Source of the DNA: Faecalibacterium prausnitzii
Lineage (GTDB): Bacteria; Bacillota; Clostridia; Oscillospirales; Ruminococcaceae
Reading direction: 5' to 3'
Length of the DNA: 64,000 bases
Assembly: GCA_004558805.1 (NCBI GenBank)
Contig: SFDE01000007.1
Location: 1-64,000 of the forward strand
Shown here: piece by piece, positions 16,282-24,298 of the stretch
How the letters are laid out: each line of letters begins with the position of its first letter
Position numbering within the stretch: the first letter of the stretch is position 1
Position numbers and translations under genes: made by a program
The notes under the pieces: generated by a model
What the model was told of the DNA's origin: nothing
What the model saw: only the letters and a program-made list of their open reading frames with translations
The model's database searches: none

Positions 16282-17760
16282 TTATTCCAGACCCTTCTGC
16301 TGAGCGTACTCTTCCAGCAGCTCCCGCTCCAGGAAGGGGGTCTTGACCCCTTCCCGGTCCCGGTAGGTCTCGTGACCCTTGCCGATGACGGCGATCAGGT
16401 CCCCTTCCTGTGCGTGGTCCACGGCGTAGTGCAATGCGTCCAGACGGTCCGGGATCTCCACAAACTTTGCCTCCGGGTTGCCCTTGTTCATGCCCACCCG
16501 GATGTCTGCAAGGATGTCCTCCACCTTTTCAAGGCGGTTGTTGTCCTCGGTGAGTATGGAAAAATCTGCCATTTTGGCGCAGATCTCGCCCATGCCGTAC
16601 CGCCGCAGCTTGGAGCGGTTGCCGCCGCAGCCAAACACCACCACCAGACGGTGGGGCTTGTAGGCACGCAGGGTGGTCAGCAGGCTCTCGGTGGACACCT
16701 CGTTGTGGGCGTAGTCCAGCAGGATGGTAAACTTTTTGCTGATGGGCACCAGCTCCACACGTCCCTTTACCACGCAGTTTGCCAGACCCTCGTGGATGGC
16801 GGCATCTGCCAGACCCAGTACCTTGCCCACTGCCAGCGCTGCCAGCGCATTGTAGACGCTGAACTCACCGGGCATATTCACCTTTACATCCATCTCATCC
16901 TTGCCGGTGACATGGAACTGGACCCCCAGAAAATCGTGGGTCCGCAGCAGCTGGTAGCCGGTGGCACGGTAGTCTGCCTCTTTGCTGTGCCCGTAGGTCA
17001 CCAGCTTGCAGGTGTGCCCTTCCAGCAGGGGGACGGTGTTTTCGTCGTCCACGTTCACCACGCCCACGTCGCAGCGGCGGAACAGCTGTCCCTTCCAGCT
17101 GCGGTACTCCTCAAAGGTCTTGTGCTCACCGGGTCCGATGTGGTCCGGGGAAAGGTTGGTGAACACACCCACATTGTAGTGGACCCCTGCCACCCGGTCC
17201 ATCATAAGACCCTGACTGGACACCTCCATAAGGGCGGTGTCGCAGCCAGCGTCCAGAAACTCCCGAAAGGTCTTTTGCAGCTCGTAGCTTTCCGGGGTGG
17301 TGTTGGCGGTGTCCCGGTGGTGTCCCATAAAGTAGACGCCGTTGGTACCGATCATGCCCACCTTGCGTCCGGCGGCTTCCAGCACGCTCTTGATCATGTG
17401 GGTGGTGGTGGTCTTGCCCTTGGTGCCGGTGACGCCGATCATGGTCATCTGCCGGGAGGGGTTGCCAAAGAGGTTGCCGCTCATAAGCGCCATGGCGTAG
17501 CGGCTGCTTTCCACCTTGACCACCGTTACATCCGGCACAGCGGACAGGTCAATGTCGTGCTGGATCACCAGTGCGCTGACCCCCTTGGCGGCGCAGTCCG
17601 CCGCAAACTCGTGGCTGTCCCGCTGGGTGCCCACGATGCAGACGAACAAAAGCCCCGGCGCCGCCTTGCGGCTGTCGTAGATGATGTCGGCAATTTCGGT
17701 ATCCAGGCTGCCCTGTACAAGGGTAAAGGGCACGCCTTCCATCAGTTGTTCCAGTTTCAT
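16282..17760 (-). CDS. murE: UDP-N-acetylmuramyl-tripeptide synthetase
   Basis: A 492-residue Mur ligase adding the third residue of the peptidoglycan stem peptide in the cytoplasm. The ATP loop is GVTGTKGKTTTTHM (about 105-118); the central domain has EVSSQGLMMDRV; the C-terminal domain has DYAHNEVS and IGKGHETYRD. The specificity loop reads EDNNRLE where DAP-adding enzymes have DNPR: the arginine is kept, which favours meso-diaminopimelate, but the proline is replaced by asparagine. It is the last gene of the division cluster, 40 bases after ftsQ. Confidence 0.94.
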   Translation of the reverse strand: MKLEQLMEGVPFTLVQGSLDTEIADIIYDSRKAAPGLLFVCIVGTQRDSHEFAADCAAKGVSALVIQHDIDLSAVPDVTVVKVESSRYAMALMSGNLFGNPSRQMTMIGVTGTKGKTTTTHMIKSVLEAAGRKVGMIGTNGVYFMGHHRDTANTTPESYELQKTFREFLDAGCDTALMEVSSQGLMMDRVAGVHYNVGVFTNLSPDHIGPGEHKTFEEYRSWKGQLFRRCDVGVVNVDDENTVPLLEGHTCKLVTYGHSKEADYRATGYQLLRTHDFLGVQFHVTGKDEMDVKVNMPGEFSVYNALAALAVGKVLGLADAAIHEGLANCVVKGRVELVPISKKFTILLDYAHNEVSTESLLTTLRAYKPHRLVVVFGCGGNRSKLRRYGMGEICAKMADFSILTEDNNRLEKVEDILADIRVGMNKGNPEAKFVEIPDRLDALHYAVDHAQEGDLIAVIGKGHETYRDREGVKTPFLERELLEEYAQQKGLE

Positions 17761-17800
17761 AGGATATCTCCTCTGTTATATGTTCCGTTTCCGGACAGGA

Positions 17801-19300
17801 TCACATGGGATGTTCTTCCTCGGCGGGGGCGGCTGCCGTTTCGGTCTGCTCCGGGTCGGTCTGCGCCGGGGCGGCGGGGTCGGTGCCCTCTGCGGTCTGC
17901 GCCGTCTGGGCATCGGTCTCCGTCTGGGAGGGCTGGGCAGCAGCGGCATCCGGGGCGGCGTCTGCCGTCTGGTCCGGCTCTGCCGTTTCCTCCGCCTTGG
18001 GAGGCACCACATAGCCGGAGGGCAAAGTGGGCTCTCCCTGAGCAAAATAGATCTTGCGGGTGCTGTCGGCGCTGACGGTGTGGCTGAAGTCCAGCTTTCC
18101 GGTATCCGTGGGACCGCAGCCCTTGCCGTCGGCATCGGTCAGCACGTAGCGGGCACGGTCCAGCTTATAATCCAGATCGTTGAGGGTGCCCAGCAGCACG
18201 CTGATGCGGTCCTGATACAAAAACGCCATCTGCTCGGTGTCCCCAAACTCCAGCCGGGTCACCTCCGACAGCAGACCGTATTCCTCCAGCTTTGCTTCCA
18301 GAGTGTGGAGTGCCTCCAGCCGTCCGTCGGCGGCAGCAGGCTCCGAGGCATCGGACGCCGCCAAGGCATCAGACGCCGCCGAGTCGCTGCCTGCCTCCGG
18401 GGTAAAGGTGAGCTGGTCGCCGGGGGTAGTGGAGTCCGGTTCCCCGCCGTAGAGGGTGCACAGCCCGGCAGGCTGGGCGGCGTCGCAGGCAAGGATCTTG
18501 AACTGGTCCGAAAGGGTCAGCCAGCCGCCGGCAGTGCTCATGGTGTAGGCAGGCACTGCCTCGGTGACCCGCACCACCACGGTGCTGGGGTAATCCCGGA
18601 TGACCTTGATGGATTCCAGCAGGGGGAACTGCTTTTCCAGCACCGCTTCCTTGGCGGAGGGGTCAAAGCTGAAGATGTTCTCCTCCTCTTTAAGCCCCAG
18701 TGTCTGCAGGATCTGTTCTGCGGTGTAGCCTGCCGCCGTCTCCACCGGCTTGCCCTCGGCGGACTGCAGCTGGATGGAGTTGATGCGGAACAGCATGGTG
18801 ACTGTCAGGTACGTTCCTGCCCCGATGACGCAGAGCAGCAGCCCCAGCGCCGTAAGCTTGCCCATCAACCGCCGGCGGCGCATGGCGGCACGGGTCAGCC
18901 GCCGCTGGTTCTGCCGCTCCCGGCGGATGGGTTCCCGGCTCTGCCCCGTGGGGCGCAGCTTCTGGTTTTTATTGTACTGCCGGGCACCGGAGCGGACGTT
19001 CCGGCTGTTCCGGCTGCCTTGGGGGTTCCGGCTGCCCTGCCGGGGGCGGCTGGTGCCGGAGCTGTTCCGGGCAGTGCCCGCCGGACGCCGGGGCTGGGCG
19101 GGAAACTCGATGCTGTTGTCGGTGCGGGAACGGCGCACCGTGCCGCTGGCAGAGCGGGCAGGGGGACGGCTCAAAGGCTCTCCGTTAAAGCCGCAGCCGT
19201 TGTCGGTGCTCACCGGGGGGACGCTGCCCTGCTGCCGGGGAGAGCTGCCGTAGGGGTCCCGCCGCTGGTCGTAGGGTCCCCTGCTGCCGTATCGCTGCAT
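17801..19300 (-). CDS. ftsQ: FtsQ/DivIB-type cell division protein
   Basis: A 499-residue bitopic membrane protein. Residues 1-155 are a long basic, Arg/Gln/Ser-rich cytosolic tail, 160-185 are the single transmembrane helix (LTALGLLLCVIGAGTYLTV), then the POTRA domain (INSIQLQSAEG ... IFSFDPSAKEAVLEKQFPLLESIKVIRDYPSTVVVRVTE). The final 80 residues are acidic, Ala/Thr/Gln-rich and probably disordered. FtsQ links the FtsL/FtsB dimer at the septum. Position between murG and murE fits; the extended tails make it about twice the usual length. A strong GGAGG precedes the start. Confidence 0.82.
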   Translation of the reverse strand: MQRYGSRGPYDQRRDPYGSSPRQQGSVPPVSTDNGCGFNGEPLSRPPARSASGTVRRSRTDNSIEFPAQPRRPAGTARNSSGTSRPRQGSRNPQGSRNSRNVRSGARQYNKNQKLRPTGQSREPIRRERQNQRRLTRAAMRRRRLMGKLTALGLLLCVIGAGTYLTVTMLFRINSIQLQSAEGKPVETAAGYTAEQILQTLGLKEEENIFSFDPSAKEAVLEKQFPLLESIKVIRDYPSTVVVRVTEAVPAYTMSTAGGWLTLSDQFKILACDAAQPAGLCTLYGGEPDSTTPGDQLTFTPEAGSDSAASDALAASDASEPAAADGRLEALHTLEAKLEEYGLLSEVTRLEFGDTEQMAFLYQDRISVLLGTLNDLDYKLDRARYVLTDADGKGCGPTDTGKLDFSHTVSADSTRKIYFAQGEPTLPSGYVVPPKAEETAEPDQTADAAPDAAAAQPSQTETDAQTAQTAEGTDPAAPAQTDPEQTETAAAPAEEEHPM

Positions 19301-19329
19301 CCTCCGCGCCTCCTTTCAACGTTCTTGCG

Positions 19330-20457
19330 TCAGTTTTTATTCACCAGCTCCAGCAGAGCTGCGGTGATGCGGTCCAGACTGTCATCCACCGACAGGCTGC
19401 GGGCATTTTTGCCCATCTGCGCCAGCTTGCCGGGCTGTGCCAGCAGGGCGGACACGGTGTCCACCAGCTTTTCTCCCGTAAGGTCCTTTTCTTCAATGAC
19501 CACGGCGGCGCCTGCCTTTTGCAGCTCCATGGCGTTGTAGTACTGGTGGTTCTCCGCCACGTTGGGGCTGGGGATCAGCACGGCGGCACGCCCCACAGCC
19601 TCCAGCTCTGCCAGCGTCAGGGCACCGGCACGGCTGATGACCAGATCTGCCGCTGCCAGCAGCTCCGGCATATTGTTGATGTATTCCTTTACCACAAGGC
19701 TGTCGCCGGGGGCAAAACCCTTCTGCTTTTCCAGATCCTGGAACAGTTCCACCCCGTACTGTCCGGTGGCATGGAGATGGAGCACCGGCTTGTGCTCCTG
19801 CTGCTCCCATGCGCACAGGTCTGCCACCACCTGATTGACTCGCCGTGCCCCCAGGCTGCCGCCAAAGGACAGGATCACGGTGCGGTCCCCGGCACCCAGC
19901 TGCTGCCGGATGGCATCCCGGTCCTTTGCCCTGGTGAACACCTCCGGGCGCACCGGGTTGCCCACCACCGTGGTCTTGGCAGGGGCGCCCAGCTTTTCCA
20001 CCGCCGCAGGCACCGCTGCAAACACGATGTCCACATCCGGGGCAAGGAGCTTGTTGGTGACGCCGGGGAAGGCATTCTGCTCATGGATGGCGGTGTGGAT
20101 GCCCATTTTGGCGGCGCAGCGCACCACCGGACCGGACACATAGCCGCCGCAGCCAATGACAAGGTCCGGCTGCACCTGCTTCATCATCGCCTTTGCCTTG
20201 GGTCCGGAAAGTGCCAGATTCCACAGGGTAATGATGTTCCGCTTGATGTTGTGCAGGGACAGGTGCCGCTGAAAACCGGTGATCTCGATGTGATGGAAGG
20301 GGTAGCCCGCCTGAGTCACCAGACGATACTCCATGCCTTCTTTTCTGCCGGCAAAGTGGATCTCTGCCGTGGGGTCTGCCTTTTTTAATGCACCTGCAAT
20401 GGCAAGTGCGGGGTTGATGTGTCCGGCAGTGCCGCCGGCTGCAATAAGTACACGCAT
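19330..20457 (-). CDS. murG: Lipid II synthase (GlcNAc transferase) MurG
   Basis: A 375-residue peripheral membrane glycosyltransferase that adds GlcNAc to lipid I. N-terminal glycine loop GGTAGHINPALAIA, second loop GCGGYVSGP, HEQNAFPG, and the UDP-GlcNAc site ISRAGALTLAELEAVGRAAVLIP followed by ENHQYYNA are all present. It lies between ftsW and ftsQ; AGGAGGGATCCTT precedes the ATG. Confidence 0.96.
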   Translation of the reverse strand: MRVLIAAGGTAGHINPALAIAGALKKADPTAEIHFAGRKEGMEYRLVTQAGYPFHHIEITGFQRHLSLHNIKRNIITLWNLALSGPKAKAMMKQVQPDLVIGCGGYVSGPVVRCAAKMGIHTAIHEQNAFPGVTNKLLAPDVDIVFAAVPAAVEKLGAPAKTTVVGNPVRPEVFTRAKDRDAIRQQLGAGDRTVILSFGGSLGARRVNQVVADLCAWEQQEHKPVLHLHATGQYGVELFQDLEKQKGFAPGDSLVVKEYINNMPELLAAADLVISRAGALTLAELEAVGRAAVLIPSPNVAENHQYYNAMELQKAGAAVVIEEKDLTGEKLVDTVSALLAQPGKLAQMGKNARSLSVDDSLDRITAALLELVNKN

Positions 20458-20484
20458 AAGGATCCCTCCTGTAATTCCTGTGAT

Positions 20485-21792
20485 TCAGTGGCGGCTGCTG
20501 CGCTGTGCGCGGACATCTGCCAGCACGATATTTTTCGCCTGCCGGGCGGTGCGTTCCGCCTCCCGCTGGGCACGGGCTGCCTGTCGCTGCTGCGCCGCCC
20601 GCTGTCCGTTGCGCCCGATGTTCACCATGACCCCCATCTCTGCCAGCAGCAGCATGAGACTGGAACCGCCGGAGGAGAAAAAGGGCAGGCTGATGCCGGT
20701 GTTGGGCAGGGTGTTGGTGACCACGGCGATGTTGCAGAACATCTGCCATGCGATCTGTGCCATGATGCCAATGCCCACCATGGTGCAGTACAGGTTCTCT
20801 GCCCGGTAGGCAATGAGGAGCCCCTGCACGATGAACAGCACAAAGAGCAGGATGATAAGGGTCGCCCCGATAAAGCCCAGCTCCTCGCAGACCACGCTGA
20901 AGATAAAGTCGTTGGTGCTTTCCGGCAGCCAGAGCTGTTTTTCCACGCTGTTGCCCAGCCCCAGCCCCTTGAGCCCGCCGGAACCGATGGCGTACAGGCT
21001 CTGAAGGGTCTGGTCGCTGACCTTGTCCAGATCCTGGCTCCAGTCCTCCAGACGGTCCTGCAGGTAGGGGATGGAGTCCACGTGGGACAGCACCGTTTCC
21101 AGCAGACCTCCGGCGGTGATCGCCCCCACCCATGTCAGGATGCCGCCGCTGCCGGTCAGCAGCAGGATGGTGCCTACGATCGCCACCGTCAGCACGATGC
21201 CGGACATGTGAGGCTCCAGCGCCAGCAGTCCCAGCACCGGCACCAGAGGTGCCACCGGCTTGACCAGCTGCTGCCACACCCGGACCTTCAGCCACTGGCG
21301 GAAGGTGGGCTTGATCAGCAGGCGGTCCGAGTCCAGCCGCTCAAACTGCTGTGCCTTTGCGGCGATGCCGGAGCACAGCAGGATCATCTCAAACTTAGCC
21401 ACCTCGGAGGTCTGGATGGTAAAGCCGCCAAACCGGAGCCACCTCCTGCAGCCGTTGAGGGGTGCCATGGTAAGGGTGACTGCCAGCAGCGCCACCACCA
21501 CCCAGTAGCCCGGCACCGCCAACCGGCGCAGGGCACGGTGGTCCACATGGCTCATGGCGACCATGAGCACCAGCCCCGCTGCGGCGTACAGCAGCTGTCG
21601 GCTGATGTAATGGAAACTGCTGCCCATGCGCAGGTAGCCGGTGGTGTAGCTGGCGCTGAACAGCATCACCAGACCAAACACCATGATCACCGCCAGCGTG
21701 GCAAGCCAGTTGATTAGCAGGTGGGACCAGGGTCCCGGGTCCTTCTGGTACCAGGAAAGCGGTCCTTTGTGTTTTTTGCGGATGGTTGCCAT
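20485..21792 (-). CDS. ftsW: FtsW/RodA/SpoVE-family septal glycan polymerase
   Basis: A 435-residue polytopic SEDS-family protein that polymerises lipid II with its partner class B PBP (the PASTA PBP in this cluster). About ten hydrophobic segments; SEDS features include LFSASY near the N-terminus, QLWLPESTNDFIFSVVCEELG, and NTGISLPFFSSGGSS. The basic C-terminal tail is rich in Gln/Arg. The start at 21792 (MATIRKKHKG) is chosen because the upstream in-frame extension is unlike the family and a GGGGAG box precedes 21792. Assignment as FtsW over RodA rests on its position. Confidence 0.92.
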   Translation of the reverse strand: MATIRKKHKGPLSWYQKDPGPWSHLLINWLATLAVIMVFGLVMLFSASYTTGYLRMGSSFHYISRQLLYAAAGLVLMVAMSHVDHRALRRLAVPGYWVVVALLAVTLTMAPLNGCRRWLRFGGFTIQTSEVAKFEMILLCSGIAAKAQQFERLDSDRLLIKPTFRQWLKVRVWQQLVKPVAPLVPVLGLLALEPHMSGIVLTVAIVGTILLLTGSGGILTWVGAITAGGLLETVLSHVDSIPYLQDRLEDWSQDLDKVSDQTLQSLYAIGSGGLKGLGLGNSVEKQLWLPESTNDFIFSVVCEELGFIGATLIILLFVLFIVQGLLIAYRAENLYCTMVGIGIMAQIAWQMFCNIAVVTNTLPNTGISLPFFSSGGSSLMLLLAEMGVMVNIGRNGQRAAQQRQAARAQREAERTARQAKNIVLADVRAQRSSRH

Positions 21793-21835
21793 CTGCTCCC
21801 CTCTTCCTCTGTAAAGATCTGTATACGCCCCTGCC

Positions 21836-22825
21836 TCAGCTTGCCAGCTGCACCGCAAGAGCCACGCCGCACACCGCAAGAGCGCACAGCCAGTAAAATA
21901 CCGTCACCGGGTCACAGCCCCGTTTTTCCAGCCACCGGTGCAGGGGGGCGGCACGGAACAAGGGTCTGCCTGCAAAGCGGGCAGCCAGCAGCTGCAGCCC
22001 CATCATGGCACCCTCTGCCCACAGAGGCAGCGCCAAAGGCACCGCCAGCTCCCCGTAGCCCATGCACAGGGGGATGCAGCCCACTGCCCCTGCAAGGAAC
22101 AGGCTGCCACAGTGCCCCGGGTGGAGCTTTGCGGGGGGGAAGTTCCACAGCAAAAACGCCATCAGCGCCCCTGCCAGCGCCGCCGGCAGCACCGCCAGCG
22201 GGAACCAGCCCAGACGGGTCGCCAGCATCATAAGCCCCAGCATCGCCACGAATGCCGTGCCGCAGACCGTGCCATCGGCACCGTCCGCCACCCTGCCGCA
22301 CTCTGCCAGAGCCACCAGCACCAGCCCCCACACAAGGGGAGCAGCAGCGCCCAGCTCCAGATAGCCGCCGCCCGGCAGCACCGTGCCGGTGGGCAGGCAG
22401 CCCTTTGCTGCCAGCAGCAGCTCCACCACGGCGGCGGCAGCGGCTTCCAGCCCCAGCCGGGGCAGGCGGCGCAGACCCAGCCCGCCGGGGCTGCCAAGGC
22501 GCAGCAGGTCATCCCACAGACCCACGGCACCAAAGAGGGCTGCCCCCAGCAATGCCGTCAGCAGACGCCCCACATACTGCGCATCGGTGCCCAGCAGGTC
22601 CGGCTGTGCGGCGCACGCCGCCACCCAGCCCACTCCTACGGCGGCAAGGGTACCCACCATAAGGCAGAGTCCCCCCAGTGCAGGGGGCTGCTCCGGGGCG
22701 GCAGGGTCCTCCCGCCGCTGCCGGGAACGCTCCAGCTCCCGCAGCATGGGCACCATTAGATTGCCGAGCGCCGCCGTCAACACAAAGCCCAGTGTTGAGG
22801 CGACCACCAAGGCGAAACGAATCAT
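21836..22825 (-). CDS. mraY: MraY-like phospho-MurNAc-pentapeptide transferase, divergent active site
   Basis: A 329-residue, very hydrophobic, Ala/Leu-rich member of the MraY/WecA superfamily, in the mraY position between murF and ftsW. Recognisable parts: PPALGGL (46-52), VGLWDD (101-106; the two acidic residues kept), VADGADG (179-185) and the stretch PAKLHPGHCGSLFLAG (231-246). In MraY the last motif reads MGDxGS, whose Asp is essential; here it is His238. The HHH motif (PIHHHFE) reads PLHRWLE (294-300), and the Asn of NLTDGLDG is Arg178. It is either a divergent active enzyme or a degenerated one. Confidence 0.8.
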   Translation of the reverse strand: MIRFALVVASTLGFVLTAALGNLMVPMLRELERSRQRREDPAAPEQPPALGGLCLMVGTLAAVGVGWVAACAAQPDLLGTDAQYVGRLLTALLGAALFGAVGLWDDLLRLGSPGGLGLRRLPRLGLEAAAAAVVELLLAAKGCLPTGTVLPGGGYLELGAAAPLVWGLVLVALAECGRVADGADGTVCGTAFVAMLGLMMLATRLGWFPLAVLPAALAGALMAFLLWNFPPAKLHPGHCGSLFLAGAVGCIPLCMGYGELAVPLALPLWAEGAMMGLQLLAARFAGRPLFRAAPLHRWLEKRGCDPVTVFYWLCALAVCGVALAVQLAS

Positions 22826-22855
22826 AAGTCTGATACTCCAATTTTAGCCGGGAAG

Positions 22856-24238
22856 TTATTCCTCAGCTTTTTTATACTCTGCATAGAAGATCTCCAGCAC
22901 CTTTTCCAGTGCCATGCCCCGGCTTGCTTTTACCAGCAGGGCATCCCCGGGAGCCATGCGGCTCAGCAGAGCATCCGCCGCCTCCCGGTAGGTTGCGGCG
23001 TGGAGGGTCTTGAGCCCCTTTGCCGCAGCCACCACGGCGGTGCGCTTTGCACATTCGCCGTAGGTGATCAGGCAATACAGGTCGCTGTCGGCGGCAAGGC
23101 GTCCCAGCTCCTCGTGTGCTTCCCGGCTCATCTGCCCCAGCTCCAGCATATCTCCCAGCAGGGCAAACCGGCGCTTGCAGGGAAACTCCTTGAACATTGC
23201 CAGCGCCGCCTTCATGCTGTCGGGGTTGGCGTTGTAGCAGTCCTCAATGACCGTGATGCCGTTGCAGTCCACCAGCTTCTGCCGGCGACCGGTCTGCTCA
23301 AAGTCGCTCAGACCCTGAATGACCCGGCGGGGGGCGCAGCCCAGACGGGTGGCGGCGCAGTATGCCGCCAGTGCGTTTGCCACGTTATGGCGACCCATGG
23401 CGGGGATCCGCACCATAAAGGTGCCTGCCTCCTGATCTTCCAGCAGGAAGCTCATGCCCTCTTTCTCCTGCCGGATGGACAGGGCGCAGACATCGGCGTT
23501 CTCGTCTACCATGCTGAACCACACCGGGCGCACATGCCCCGGCAGCTCTGCCTTGCGCAGGAAGGGGTCGTCGTAGTTCAGCACCAGCGGCGCACCCTCC
23601 GGCAGACCGTCGCAGATCTCCAGCTTTGCCTTGCAGATGTTCTCCTGACTGCCCAGATTGCCGATGTGGGACACACCGATGCAGGTGATGATGCCCACAT
23701 CGGGGCGTGCCGCCTGTGCAAGGCGGTGGATCTCTCCGGCGTGGCTCATGCCCATCTCAATGACGGCGTACTCCGTGTCCGAGGCAAGGCGCATGAGGGT
23801 CCGGGGCATCCCCAGCTCGTTGTTCTGGTTGCCCTCGGTCTTGATGGTATTGCCAAAGCCGCTGAGGGCGGCGTAGGTCATCTGCTTGGTGGTGGTCTTG
23901 CCCACGCTGCCGGTGACACCCACCACCTTGGGGTGGTACTGGCTGCGGTAGTTTGCCCCCATGACCATCATGGCGTGGTAGCTGTCGGGGCACACCACCA
24001 TCTTTTCTGCCGGGACCCCCTCCACCGGGTGGTTCACCACTACAAATGCCGCCCCCTCGGCAGCTGTCTTGGCGGCAAAGTCGTGCCCGTCGAACCGCTC
24101 GCCGGGAAACGCCACAAAGACACAGCCCGGGCGCAGCTCCCGGCTGTCGGTGGTCACCAGTTCCACCTCCGGGTCCGCTGTGAGAAATCCGGCAGGCACC
24201 AGCCCTGCCAGAAGCTTGCTTGCATGGATCTTTTCCAT
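22856..24238 (-). CDS. murF: UDP-MurNAc-tripeptide:D-Ala-D-Ala ligase MurF
   Basis: A 460-residue Mur ligase completing the UDP-MurNAc-pentapeptide. Seen: TDSRELRPGCVFVAF, ATP loop GVTGSVGKTTTKQM, NNELGMPRTLM, EMGMSHAGEI and EDCYNANPDSMKAAL. The start at 24238 is chosen over 24283 because the protein then begins at the family N-terminus and a GAGGGGAAAG box precedes it. Position before mraY is standard for the cluster. Confidence 0.95.
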   Translation of the reverse strand: MEKIHASKLLAGLVPAGFLTADPEVELVTTDSRELRPGCVFVAFPGERFDGHDFAAKTAAEGAAFVVVNHPVEGVPAEKMVVCPDSYHAMMVMGANYRSQYHPKVVGVTGSVGKTTTKQMTYAALSGFGNTIKTEGNQNNELGMPRTLMRLASDTEYAVIEMGMSHAGEIHRLAQAARPDVGIITCIGVSHIGNLGSQENICKAKLEICDGLPEGAPLVLNYDDPFLRKAELPGHVRPVWFSMVDENADVCALSIRQEKEGMSFLLEDQEAGTFMVRIPAMGRHNVANALAAYCAATRLGCAPRRVIQGLSDFEQTGRRQKLVDCNGITVIEDCYNANPDSMKAALAMFKEFPCKRRFALLGDMLELGQMSREAHEELGRLAADSDLYCLITYGECAKRTAVVAAAKGLKTLHAATYREAADALLSRMAPGDALLVKASRGMALEKVLEIFYAEYKKAEE

Positions 24239-24298
24239 TGTTCTTTCCCCTCTCGTTGTTCTGTAAAAAGCCCTTTTGAGCAAGAGTCCTATGCCTTT

